From positions 1 through 13,341 of the forward strand of contig CAZJHD010000092.1 of NCBI GenBank assembly GCA_964545855.1: a DNA stretch of 13,341 nucleotides, in the 5' to 3' direction. Source of the DNA: CAZJHD01 sp964545855 (GTDB lineage Bacteria; Planctomycetota; UBA1135; JACQFD01). Below the pieces are notes generated by a model. That model saw only the letters and a list, made by a program, of their open reading frames with translations. It ran no database searches and was not told the origin of the DNA. This document shows positions 1 to 7,136 of the stretch, in pieces. Made by a program: the position numbers and the translations under genes. Positions within the stretch are counted from its first letter, which is position 1. Each line of letters begins with the position of its first letter.

Positions 1-28
1 CACGGCGCCCCCCGCGACGGGAGCGGTG

Positions 29-128
29 CCGGGAATGGGGTCAGACCCATTTCTCGCGCTCTCCTCGTGCGGCGCGCACGCGCGCCGCGCGAGGAGAGCG
101 AGAGAAATGGGTCTGACCCCATTCCCGG
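29..128. repeat. 100-bp near-perfect palindrome, REP/BIME-like
   Basis: Bases 29-77 pair with 80-128 (i + j = 157) around a 2-base centre. Only two of 49 positions fail to match as DNA: 56/101 (G/A) and 68/89 (T/G, which would be a wobble pair in RNA). Each arm carries the smaller palindrome GGGTCAGACCC (38-48) or GGGTCTGACCC (109-119), flanked by AAT and ATTT-type bases. A large hairpin holding a mini-hairpin in each arm is the layout of REP/BIME elements mobilised in trans by REP-associated tyrosine transposases (RAYT, Y1/HUH type). I recall GGGGTCAGACCCC-type cores as frequent repeats in environmental GC-rich genomes, but could not check this. No transposase lies in the window. A very strong terminator is the alternative, but there is no T-tract after the stem. 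Confidence 0.9.
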
Positions 129-283
129 GAGGCCAGGCAGGCACTCGATCGCGGCGGCGGCGGCCGAGACGGAGAGACGGAGACTGGAAGGAGGAGCGCC
201 GGCCCGCGGTACGTTCGTGCGCTCGGCCCAAGCGTGGCGCCGGCCGCTTCGGCCTGGCGCGTCCGCGGGCCGATGCAACCCCC
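129..283. other. Non-coding leader between the palindrome and the hydrolase gene
   Basis: No convincing gene is seen here or in bases 1-28. The stretch holds a CGG-rich run, two tandem copies of GAGACGGA (166-181) and a strong Shine-Dalgarno-like purine run, GGAAGGAGGAG (186-196). No usable start codon follows that run at a proper distance in the hydrolase frame. TACGTT at 210-215 resembles a bacterial -10 box but lacks a clear -35 partner. The hydrolase promoter probably lies in this stretch. Confidence 0.4.
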
Positions 284-1078
284 GTGCGCGTCGCCGCCTT
301 CCAGTTCAGCCCCGTCGCCGCCGACGCCGAGCGCAACGCCGACGCCGTGGAGCGAGGTCTGCGCGAGGCGGCCGCGTCCGGCGTGCGGCTCGTGGGCCTT
401 CCCGAGCTGTGGCCGACGTCCTTCGCCTTCGGCGATCCGGCGCGAGCGATCGAGGCGACGGACCGCGCGCTGCAGCGCGTGCGCGCGCTCTCGCGCGAGC
501 TCGGCCTCGTCGTCGTCGGCTCCGGCCTCGCCGCGTCAGGACGCGAGCGGCCGCTCAACCTCGGCCACGTCGTCGACCGCGGCGACGTCGTGGCGCGCTA
601 CGCGAAGGTCCATCTCTTCACGCCGACGCACGAGGATCGCGGCTTCGAGGCGGGCGACGCGCTGCCGCCCGTCGTCGAGACGTCGGCGGGATGCATCGCG
701 ATGGTCGTCTGCTACGACCTGCGCTTCCCCGAGCTCTGCCGGGCCGCGTTCCTCGGCGGCGCCGAGATCGTCGTCGTGCCGGCCCAGTGGGCCGCCGAGC
801 GATTCGAGCAGTGGCGCGCGCTCCTGATCGGCCGCGCCGTCGAGAGCCAGTGCGTCTGGATCGGCGTCAATCGAACGGGCTCCGAGAACGCGCCCGCGGG
901 CGCGGAGGTCGTGTTCCCGGGGCGCTCGCTCGTCGCCGACGGCCATGGCGTCGTCGCGGCGGAAGGCGGCGACGGAGAGGAGCTCGTGATCGCCGAGGTG
1001 GACCTCGCGCGGCATGCGGCGCTGCGCCGGCTCATTCCGTGCCGCAAGGACCGGCGCCCCGACGTCTACGGCGGCTGA
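284..1078 (+). CDS. Carbon-nitrogen hydrolase, omega-amidase/nitrilase (Nit) type
   Basis: This is a nitrilase-superfamily hydrolase of 264 residues, the usual length for single-domain Nit2/omega-amidase proteins. The catalytic Glu-Lys-Cys triad is visible: Glu41 in LPELW, Lys108 in YAKVHLF and Cys143 in CYDLRFPEL. Spacing matches omega-amidases. Such enzymes hydrolyse small amides, for example alpha-ketoglutaramate or deaminated glutathione, through a thioester on the Cys; they act in the cytoplasm. The GTG at 284 is chosen because the family begins directly with the first beta strand (VRVAAFQFSP). The open frame extends upstream to an ATG at 26, but that stretch runs through the palindrome and has low-complexity Arg-rich sequence, so it is rejected. 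No good ribosome-binding site precedes 284. The exact substrate cannot be read from sequence, and the neighbouring methyltransferase gives no strong hint. Confidence 0.9.
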   Translation: MRVAAFQFSPVAADAERNADAVERGLREAAASGVRLVGLPELWPTSFAFGDPARAIEATDRALQRVRALSRELGLVVVGSGLAASGRERPLNLGHVVDRGDVVARYAKVHLFTPTHEDRGFEAGDALPPVVETSAGCIAMVVCYDLRFPELCRAAFLGGAEIVVVPAQWAAERFEQWRALLIGRAVESQCVWIGVNRTGSENAPAGAEVVFPGRSLVADGHGVVAAEGGDGEELVIAEVDLARHAALRRLIPCRKDRRPDVYGG

Positions 1079-1126
1079 CGCGCCGCGGCCCTTCCCCCGC
1101 GCGCCGGGAGAGGCGAGAACGTCGGC

Positions 1127-1939
1127 ATGGCGTACCTCCACGGAACGGGCGACGCGGAGCAGTCGCGGCTCGCGGCGATGAACGAGCTGATCAATGGCCC
1201 CTGCCTGCGCGAGCTCGGGCTCACGACGGGGTTGCGGGTGCTCGACGTCGGCGCGGGATCGGCGCAGATGGCCCGCGCCATGGCGCGCGCCGTCGGGCCC
1301 GGGGGGCACGTCCTCGCGATCGAGCGCGACGCGCGGCAGCGCGAGCTGGCGCTGCGCCTCGCGGCGGACGCGGGAGAGAACGGTCTCGTCGAGCTGCGCG
1401 AGGGAGACGCGACATCGCTCCCCCTGCGCGGCGACGAAGCCGGGAGCTTCGACGTGGCCGTTGCACGCTTCGTGCTGGAGCACGTCGCGGATCCGCTCGA
1501 CGTCGTCTCGGAGATGGTGCGTGCCCTGCGTCCGGGAGGCCGCGTCGTGCTACTCGACGACTGCCATTCGATCCTCCGGCTCCATCCCCGCTGCGCGCCC
1601 TTCCGCTCGCTCTGGGACGCCTACGCGCGGAGCTACGCATTCCTCGGCTGCGACGCCGACGTGGGCGTACGGCTCCCGGAGCTGTTGGTGCGCGGTGGCG
1701 CGACGCCGTCGCGCATCACGTCGGTCTTCTATGGCGCCTGCGCGGGGCAGCCGGAGTTCGCCGCCATCGTGCGCAACGCGGCCGGCGTCGTGCGCTCCGT
1801 GCGCGACCGGATGCTCTCCGAAGGGCTCGTGACGCGGCACGCCTTCGACGAGGGCCTCGCCGCGCTCGAGGCCTGGAGCGCCGAGCCGGGCGCCGCCTTC
1901 TGGTACTCGATCCTCTGGGCGGAGGGCATCCGGCCCTGA
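1127..1939 (+). CDS. Class I SAM-dependent methyltransferase (Methyltransf_11/25-like)
   Basis: The 270-residue protein has a Rossmann-fold methyltransferase core at residues 36-145. Motif I is LDVGAGSAQ (39-47), the acidic residue after strand 2 is Glu66 in AIERD, Asp94 sits in EGDATSLPL, strand 4 is DVAVARFVLEHV (109-120) and LRPGG lies at 134-138. The C-terminal 120 residues are a helical extension of the kind that carries substrate specificity in small-molecule methyltransferases of the UbiE/menaquinone type. The substrate is unknown. The gene starts 48 bases after the hydrolase stop and could share its transcript; a purine stretch GGGAGAGG lies about 14 bases before the ATG, which is rather far. 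Its stop is 3 bases from the end of the convergent PrsW-like gene, so the two 3' untranslated regions must overlap. Confidence 0.88.
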   Translation: MAYLHGTGDAEQSRLAAMNELINGPCLRELGLTTGLRVLDVGAGSAQMARAMARAVGPGGHVLAIERDARQRELALRLAADAGENGLVELREGDATSLPLRGDEAGSFDVAVARFVLEHVADPLDVVSEMVRALRPGGRVVLLDDCHSILRLHPRCAPFRSLWDAYARSYAFLGCDADVGVRLPELLVRGGATPSRITSVFYGACAGQPEFAAIVRNAAGVVRSVRDRMLSEGLVTRHAFDEGLAALEAWSAEPGAAFWYSILWAEGIRP

Positions 1940-1942
1940 GCT

Positions 1943-3115
1943 TCAGGCGCGCTTCGCCGCCTCCAGCTCGTTCAGCGACTGCTTCAGCACGGCGAACACG
2001 AGGTACCAGCCGAGGGCCGAGAGGATCCCGAGCTGCACGTACCAGAAGCGCGTGATCTGCATGTCCCAGATGCCGTGCAGCACGACGGCGGCGCACCAGC
2101 GGCGCAGCACGATCGGATGGAAGAGCAGGCCGGCCGTGAAGGGCCCGTCGCCGCGCGCCTTCCAGAGCGCCGAGCCGACGATGGCGGTCCAGATCACGTG
2201 GCCGCCGGGGGCGAGGAACGCGCGCAGGGCGATCAGGTCGAAGACCTCGCTCAGGGACGAGCCCGTCGCCAGCATGCGGAACGCGTAGCCCGCCGACTCG
2301 AAGCCCGCGAATCCGGCGCCGACGGCGGCGCCGAAGAGCGCGCCGTTGAACTGCCAGCGATAGCGCGTGCGCGAGACGATGAGCAGGAGCGCCGAGAGCT
2401 TCGCCGTCTCCTCGATGACGCCCGTCAGGAGCGACGGGATCACGGCGCCGGAGCCGCTGCCGGGGAGGAAGCCCGAGAGCAGCATCGTGCTCACGAGGCT
2501 GAGCGCGCCGCCGAGCAACGTCATCTTCCCGACCTGGTAGGCCGAGACGTTCCGCGGCGCGTTCATCTCGAAGAAGAAGACGACGACGGCGAGCGGCACC
2601 ATGAAGGCGCCCACGACGATCATGCCGGGGACGAAGTGGACGTTGCCCCATTCGGTGACGCCGAGCCGCATGAGCACGTAGGTCGCGAAGGCGCCCGCGA
2701 GCACGCGCCAGAAGACGCGCGGATTCGGCCAGGTGGTCTGCACGTCGCGGAGTTCCGGCGTCGTGCGCGGCGTCCCCACGGCGAAGAGGTCCTCGGCCGG
2801 CTCGCCCTTGCCGAAGCTCGAGAGACCTCCCACGAGGATCTCGCGGACGGGGACGTCGGTGATCTCGGGGAGATCGGTGAGCCGGCTGATGCGCGTGCCG
2901 ACGTTCCGGAGGAAGCCCGCGGTGTCGGCCGTCGACGGCGGCGCCGCGCTCGCCGCGACCGGAGCCTGCATCGCTGCGGGCGCCGCCTCCTCGCTGGCGC
3001 GCCAGACGCGCGCCGACGCGGGAATCGTTCCCGCGGCGCGCAGGTGCTCGAGCGCCGCCGCATCGACCGGGCCCTTCACGGCGCCCGCCTCTTCGTAGAA
3101 CCAGTGCTCGGCCAT
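1943..3115 (-). CDS. GYF_2 domain fused to PrsW-family intramembrane glutamic protease
   Basis: The 390-residue protein joins two modules. Residues 4-45 (WFYEEAGAVKGPVDAAAL, then ARVWR) match the GYF_2 domain, a small putative adaptor common in bacterial membrane proteins. After a linker rich in Ala, Pro and Ser (46-65), residues 135-375 form a polytopic membrane domain with roughly eight hydrophobic segments. This domain holds the PrsW hallmarks: EETAK (Glu235, Glu236, Lys239), GFESAGYAF (Phe272, Glu273), GGHVIW (His306) and LHGIWD (His347, Trp350, Asp351). In Bacillus subtilis PrsW cleaves the anti-sigma factor RsiW; in other bacteria the substrates are mostly unknown. No signal peptide is seen, so the GYF_2 domain is probably cytoplasmic. 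All putative active-site residues are present. No sigma or anti-sigma gene is nearby. No Shine-Dalgarno sequence is evident before the ATG. Confidence 0.9.
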   Translation of the reverse strand: MAEHWFYEEAGAVKGPVDAAALEHLRAAGTIPASARVWRASEEAAPAAMQAPVAASAAPPSTADTAGFLRNVGTRISRLTDLPEITDVPVREILVGGLSSFGKGEPAEDLFAVGTPRTTPELRDVQTTWPNPRVFWRVLAGAFATYVLMRLGVTEWGNVHFVPGMIVVGAFMVPLAVVVFFFEMNAPRNVSAYQVGKMTLLGGALSLVSTMLLSGFLPGSGSGAVIPSLLTGVIEETAKLSALLLIVSRTRYRWQFNGALFGAAVGAGFAGFESAGYAFRMLATGSSLSEVFDLIALRAFLAPGGHVIWTAIVGSALWKARGDGPFTAGLLFHPIVLRRWCAAVVLHGIWDMQITRFWYVQLGILSALGWYLVFAVLKQSLNELEAAKRA

Positions 3116-3118
3116 GGA

Positions 3119-3202
3119 TTCGGCGCCGGAAGTGGGGCGCGGCCGGGAGTGTCCGGTCCACGCGCCTCCGGCGCGAGCCCGAGCCGTGCGTTTGGCGCCG
3201 AA
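3119..3202. promoter_or_regulatory. Divergent intergenic region with two GGCGCC-centred palindromes
   Basis: The 109 bases between the divergent PrsW-like and SIS-domain genes contain two similar imperfect palindromes, TTCGGCGCCGGAA (3119-3131) and TTTGGCGCCGAA (3191-3202). Their centres are 72 bases apart, about seven helical turns. The first lies 4 bases upstream of the PrsW start codon; the second overlaps the presumed -35 region of the SIS gene. A further hairpin CGCGCC-TCC-GGCGCG lies between them (3161-3175). Paired operators for a dimeric regulator are possible, but GGCGCC is common in DNA this GC-rich. Confidence 0.25.
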
Positions 3203-3218
3203 CGGCCGCGGTTAGCAT
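3191..3218 (+). promoter_or_regulatory. Putative promoter giving a leaderless SIS-gene transcript
   Basis: TTTGGC (3191-3196) and TAGCAT (3213-3218), spaced by 16 bases, resemble -35 and -10 boxes. Transcription would begin about 7 bases past the -10, at or next to the GTG start codon at 3225. That implies a leaderless mRNA, in line with the missing Shine-Dalgarno sequence. The prediction is by eye only. Confidence 0.35.
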
Positions 3219-3224
3219 CCGCGC

Positions 3225-3755
3225 GTGCTCGACTCCGTCCCTTCCCTCACCCAGGCAGCGCTCGCGTGCGTCGGCGACGTCGATCGTCCGTCGGCCCATC
3301 GCTTCGCCGACGCGCTCGTCGGCGCGCGGCGCGTCTTCCTCCTCGGCGCGGGTCGCAGCGGCCTCGCCGCACGCTCCTTCGTGATCCGCCTTCGGCAGCT
3401 CGGGCGCGAGGCCTACTTCGTCGGGGAGTCGGCGACGCCGTGCCCCGCGAGCGACGACCTCGTGATCCTCTGCTCGGCATCGTCGCGGACGACGGGTCCC
3501 GTCGCGATCGCGCGAAAGATGCTGGAGCGGAAGATCCCGCTCGCCGTCGTGACCGCCGACGACCACGGCGCCTCCTGGCCGAAGGAGGCGACCGTGGTGA
3601 CGATCCCCGTGGCGGGCCGCGCCGTGGCGGGCCCGCTGGGGACCGTGTTCGAGCTCGCGCTGCAGCTCTTGTTCGACGGCCTCGTGAACGACCTCATGGC
3701 GCGGCTGCGCGTCACCGAAGCCGCGATGCGCGTGAGCCACACGACGCTCGAGTGA
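3225..3755 (+). CDS. SIS-domain sugar-phosphate isomerase, 6-phospho-3-hexuloisomerase (PHI/HxlB) family
   Basis: The 176-residue protein has the length and layout of PHI, the ribulose monophosphate pathway enzyme that converts 3-hexulose 6-phosphate to fructose 6-phosphate. Visible family marks are VFLLGAGRSGLAARSF (residues 37-52), GREAYFVGE (60-68), GPLGTVFEL with Glu143, and the ending AMRVSHTTLE with His172. The phosphate-loop segment that usually reads SGSGET is here CSASSRTT (83-90), a notable departure. The start is GTG at 3225; no better in-frame start is seen upstream. No hexulose-6-phosphate synthase (HxlA) gene lies nearby, so a formaldehyde-fixing role is not shown, and a different phosphosugar substrate is possible. 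The 3' end converges on the FG-GAP gene with a 13-base gap. Confidence 0.8.
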   Translation: MLDSVPSLTQAALACVGDVDRPSAHRFADALVGARRVFLLGAGRSGLAARSFVIRLRQLGREAYFVGESATPCPASDDLVILCSASSRTTGPVAIARKMLERKIPLAVVTADDHGASWPKEATVVTIPVAGRAVAGPLGTVFELALQLLFDGLVNDLMARLRVTEAAMRVSHTTLE

Positions 3756-3768
3756 CGCGGAGCCGGCC

Positions 3769-6081
3769 TCAGCGTCCCGAGCCCGGCGCGCGGAAGGGCG
3801 CGAGGCTCGCATCGTCGACGATGCGTTCCGCGCGGGGCAGGGACGCGATCGGAGCCGCGACCAGTGTCGCCCCGTTCAGGAGCACCGTCACGTCGGCGGA
3901 GTCGAAGTTCGCGGTCGCGAGATCGACGCGCCCGTCGTGGTTCCAGTCGTCGGCGACCAGCGCGTAGGGGCGTCGGCCCGTCGCGAAGAGCGCTCCCGCG
4001 CCCAAGACGCCGCTCGCGAGCATCGGGTAGGTCGCGACGTTGCTCGAGGCGAATCCCCAATTGGCCGTCGCGAGATCGAGCCGGCCGTCGCCATCGAAGT
4101 CGGCGGCGACGACGCCCTCGGGCGCCGTCGGCGTCTGCACCGATGTGATGGGGGAGAGCCCGAAGCCGCCGACGCCGTTGCCAGCGTGGACGGACACGAC
4201 GTAGATCCCCGCGTTCGCCGTCACGAGGTCTCTCTGCCCGGTGCTCGCGACGTCCTCGAGGAGCACCGAGTTGACGAAGCCGAAGGCGGGGACCGCGGCG
4301 GTCGAGGAGAAGCCTCCCCGTCCATCGCCGAGGGCGACCACGGTCCGGCTCGTCGTGGCGGTGGAGAGCCCGGTCGCCAGGTCGACGCGTCCGTCCTGGT
4401 TCACGTCGCCGAGGGCGATGCAGACGGTCGTGCGCGCGGGCATTCCCAGATCGACGGCCTCCGGCGCGAGGAGACCTCCGGCACCGTCGCCGCGGAGCAG
4501 GAACAGCCCTTCGCCGTAGCCCGCCACGATGGCGTCGACGAAGGAGTCGCCGTCGATGCGCCCGAGGACGACGAAGATCGGGCGTCCCGGAACGCCGACG
4601 TGCACCGGCGGCCGGAAGCCGCCCTGGGCCGTGCCGCGCAGGATCGAGACGTCCTTCGAGAGGAAGTTCGCCGTGACGAGGTCGAGCCGTCCGTCTCCGT
4701 CGAGGTCGGCCGCGGCGACCGTGTAGGGACCGGTGCCGGTCTCGAAGCTCTCCCCCGGCGCGAAGCCGCCGGTGCCGTCGCCACGGAGGATCGTCACGGA
4801 GTCGGAGCCGTAATTCGCCACGACGAGGTCGCGCTCGCCGTCGCCGTCGCAATCCACCGAGACGATGGAATTGGGGCGGGAGCCGGCGCCGTGGGCGCCC
4901 GCCGACTCGAAGTGGCCCGCTCCGTCGCCGCGCAGACGCGTCACCGTGGAGGCGAGCGTGTTCGTGACGCCGAGGTCGAGCTTCCCGTCGCCGTCGAGGT
5001 CGGCCGCCACGAGGAACCCGGCACCGGGCCCCGCGAGGGCGCGCGACGTCGCGATCGCGCCGCCGCTCCCGTCGCCGAGGATCACGGCCACATCGTCGGA
5101 GCCGCGGTTCGCCACGGCGAGGTCGAGGTTCGCGTCGCCGTCGAAGTCGCGCAGAACGACGTGGGAGGGGCCGCGCCCGACGACGGGAGTTCCGATCGTC
5201 GAGAACGCGCCGTGCCCGTCGCCCGCGAGGATCGAGAGGTCGCCCGTGTGGAAGTTCGTCGTGACGAGGTCGAGAGCGCCGTCGTGCGTGAGATCGCCGA
5301 GGGCGACGGACGTGGGTCCACGCCCGACGGCGACCGTCGACGACGAGGCGAATCCGCCAGCGCCGTCGCCTCGCAGGAGCGTCACCGCGCCGTCGTAGGT
5401 GGCGTTCGCGACGGCCACGTCGAGGAGGCCATCGCGGTTCACGTCTCCGGCGGCGACGAAGAAGACGACCGGTCCGGCCGCGAACGAGGAGGCGGCGCCG
5501 AAGCCGCCGGCACCGGTGCCGAGCCGCACGGTCACCGAGTCGCCGCCGTAGTTGCCGACGACGGCGTCCTGTCTTCCGTCGCCGTCGAGGTCCGCCAGAA
5601 GGAGCGAGATCGGCTGTGGCCCCGTGGAGAAGACCTGGGGCGCCCCGAAGGTGCCGTTCCCCACGCCGGCGCGCACGACCATCGAGTTGCCGTTGAAGTT
5701 CACCCAGACGAGGTCGGCCTCGGAGTCGCCCTGGAGGTCCTCGGCAGCGATCGCGATGGGCTGGCTGCCGCCGGGCGAGAGGAGACTCGGCACACCGAGC
5801 GCTCCGGGCGCTCCGGGTGAGGCGCCTGGGAGCTGGAGCGAAACGGAGACGTTCGAGGCGAAGAAGTTCGCCGTCGCGACGTCCGCGCGGCCGTCGCCGT
5901 CGAAGTCGGCGACGGCGATGCCGTGGGGCTGCGAGGGGCTGAAGGTCGCCGGCGTGTCGGTTCCGGCGCGGACCTGGCGACCCGGGAAGAGCGGCGCCGT
6001 CTGAGCCTGGAGAAGGGAGGGGAAGAACGCTGCGAGCGTGGCGATGGCCACCGGCCCGCGGAGGGTCGTTCGAGATCGCAT
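3769..6081 (-). CDS. Secreted protein with 14 FG-GAP/VCBS repeats
   Basis: The 770-residue protein begins with a signal peptide: Arg residues, a hydrophobic core GPVAIATLAAFF, then LLQAQ with likely cleavage near residue 27. Fourteen repeats of about 50 residues follow, from 59 to the last loop at 712-721. Each has a calcium-type loop of the DxDGDGxxDL form followed by an (A/V)xANxxSxxVxxLxGxGxGxF strand pattern. FG-GAP repeats form seven-bladed beta-propellers, so 14 would make two propellers. Loops 10 (RIDGDSFVDA) and 12 (DVASTGQRDL) have lost calcium ligands. The tail after residue 721 has no PEP-CTERM, GlyGly-CTERM or LPXTG-like sorting signal, so periplasmic or secreted placement is inferred. 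No enzymatic domain is present; a binding or adhesion role is likely. It follows the SRPBCC gene by 161 bases. Confidence 0.93.
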   Translation of the reverse strand: MRSRTTLRGPVAIATLAAFFPSLLQAQTAPLFPGRQVRAGTDTPATFSPSQPHGIAVADFDGDGRADVATANFFASNVSVSLQLPGASPGAPGALGVPSLLSPGGSQPIAIAAEDLQGDSEADLVWVNFNGNSMVVRAGVGNGTFGAPQVFSTGPQPISLLLADLDGDGRQDAVVGNYGGDSVTVRLGTGAGGFGAASSFAAGPVVFFVAAGDVNRDGLLDVAVANATYDGAVTLLRGDGAGGFASSSTVAVGRGPTSVALGDLTHDGALDLVTTNFHTGDLSILAGDGHGAFSTIGTPVVGRGPSHVVLRDFDGDANLDLAVANRGSDDVAVILGDGSGGAIATSRALAGPGAGFLVAADLDGDGKLDLGVTNTLASTVTRLRGDGAGHFESAGAHGAGSRPNSIVSVDCDGDGERDLVVANYGSDSVTILRGDGTGGFAPGESFETGTGPYTVAAADLDGDGRLDLVTANFLSKDVSILRGTAQGGFRPPVHVGVPGRPIFVVLGRIDGDSFVDAIVAGYGEGLFLLRGDGAGGLLAPEAVDLGMPARTTVCIALGDVNQDGRVDLATGLSTATTSRTVVALGDGRGGFSSTAAVPAFGFVNSVLLEDVASTGQRDLVTANAGIYVVSVHAGNGVGGFGLSPITSVQTPTAPEGVVAADFDGDGRLDLATANWGFASSNVATYPMLASGVLGAGALFATGRRPYALVADDWNHDGRVDLATANFDSADVTVLLNGATLVAAPIASLPRAERIVDDASLAPFRAPGSGR

Positions 6082-6086
6082 GGAAA

Positions 6087-6090
6087 CTCC
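6087..6090 (-). promoter_or_regulatory. Ribosome-binding site of the FG-GAP gene
   Basis: On the minus strand GGAG sits 5 bases before the ATG at 6081. This is one of the clearer Shine-Dalgarno sequences in the window and supports that start, as does the signal peptide that begins there. Confidence 0.6.
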
Positions 6091-6242
6091 GTCGAGAGCG
6101 GGACGAGCGGCCCCGTGCGATGGCGATGCGCGGACTCCGACGGCGAGACGAGGCTCGACGCACGCAGGGGGCCCCGGTGCGGAAGCGCGCCGTAGGCGGG
6201 GGTGCGACCCGCGTCACGGGCGCCGATCCTCCGCGGTTCGGG

Positions 6243-7136
6243 CTACCCCGGGAACAGCTCGCGGAACCGCTTCTCGAACTGGCCGTGGGCTTTCTCGGTC
6301 TCGGGAGTCGTCTCGCCGAAGGTCGAGAGCAGCACGGCCGGATAGCAGGGCGCGTCGGCGCCGTTGATCTCGAGGAAAAGGAGGCCGTTCCCCAGGTTCT
6401 CGACGGTGCCGCCGAAGCAGCGCGGCGGCTGCGAGACGAGCACCTTGCCCTCGAAGACCGCGCCGTCCTTCGCGCGGATCGCGTAGCGGTCGCCGGGTGT
6501 CAGACGCGCGAGCTGGGCGGCGGGGATCGGGAAGCCGTCCTTGCCCGTGAGGGTCTCCCACGCGAAGGACCGCGGCGCCGCCGCCGAGCCGCCGAACCAC
6601 GAGGCACGCCGCTCCTTTCCGGGATGGACCTCGAGATAGTGCCGCAGCGCGCGCGCGAACCAGCCCCAGCCCTGGGTGAGGCTCTCGATCTCCCCGTCCC
6701 AACCGGAGCTCGTGCCGAAGCCCGAGGTGACGATGCGGAGCACGGTCTTCCCGCCCTTCGTCTCCAGGTGGCAGTCGACCGCGAGGCGCATGGGGCCCTG
6801 CTCCGTGTCGTCGGGCTTGGCCTGCTTCTCCTCGATCCAGCCGAGCCGCCGATTCGGCTCCCAGGCGACGATGGGCGCCTCGCCCTCGCAGCCGGGACCC
6901 CAGGAGATCCAGAGGGTACCGCCCTTCCCGGGCTTCACCCGCGCGTCCAGCGGGAACCACTTCTTCAGCTCGGCGGCCTCGGTCAGCGCCCTCCAGACGT
7001 CCTCGACGGGCGCGTCGATCTCGATCGTCTCCTCGATGGAGCGGCGGGCGGGGTGACGCGAGGCGCCGGAGGGATCGGACTTGGGCGGGTTCGTCAAGGG
7101 GCCCGAGAGACTCCGGGAGCAGGAGGAGCCGCGCAA
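6243..7136 (-). CDS. SRPBCC / AHSA1-like (START-fold) protein with C-terminal extension
   Basis: Residues 33-170 match the SRPBCC fold of the AHSA1 (activator of Hsp90 ATPase homologue 1-like) group: SIEETIEIDAPVEDVWRAL (33-51), then ELKKWFP (56-62), GWGWFARALRHYLE near 156-169. These proteins bind hydrophobic ligands in a deep cavity, and most bacterial members have no known role. About 125 further residues (172-297) form a second region without a family I recognise; it has GDRYAIRAKDGAVFEG and ENLGNGLLFLEINGAD segments suggesting a beta-rich domain. The start is uncertain: no in-frame ATG or GTG precedes the conserved part, only TTG at 7136 (used here) and TTG at 7097. The protein is probably cytoplasmic. 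It could share a transcript with the FG-GAP gene, but no functional link is evident. Confidence 0.8.
   Translation of the reverse strand: MRGSSCSRSLSGPLTNPPKSDPSGASRHPARRSIEETIEIDAPVEDVWRALTEAAELKKWFPLDARVKPGKGGTLWISWGPGCEGEAPIVAWEPNRRLGWIEEKQAKPDDTEQGPMRLAVDCHLETKGGKTVLRIVTSGFGTSSGWDGEIESLTQGWGWFARALRHYLEVHPGKERRASWFGGSAAAPRSFAWETLTGKDGFPIPAAQLARLTPGDRYAIRAKDGAVFEGKVLVSQPPRCFGGTVENLGNGLLFLEINGADAPCYPAVLLSTFGETTPETEKAHGQFEKRFRELFPG

Noticed and set aside
186..196. GGAAGGAGGAG as a ribosome-binding site for a gene upstream of the hydrolase
   Set aside because: No start codon at a suitable distance opens a credible reading frame.
26..283. N-terminal extension of the carbon-nitrogen hydrolase to the ATG at 26
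   Set aside because: It would translate straight through the 100-bp palindrome into low-complexity Arg-rich sequence, and the family fold starts at the GTG at 284.
1716..3812. A 698-codon open frame on the minus strand, and similar very long frames at 67-2055 (+), 2075-3967 (+), 3413-6217 (-), 3937-5820 (+), 8110-9672 (-) and 11943-13307 (-)
   Set aside because: Each lies over better-supported genes in another frame and translates to Arg-, Ala- or Pro-rich sequence without a recognisable family, the usual shadow effect in DNA of this GC content.
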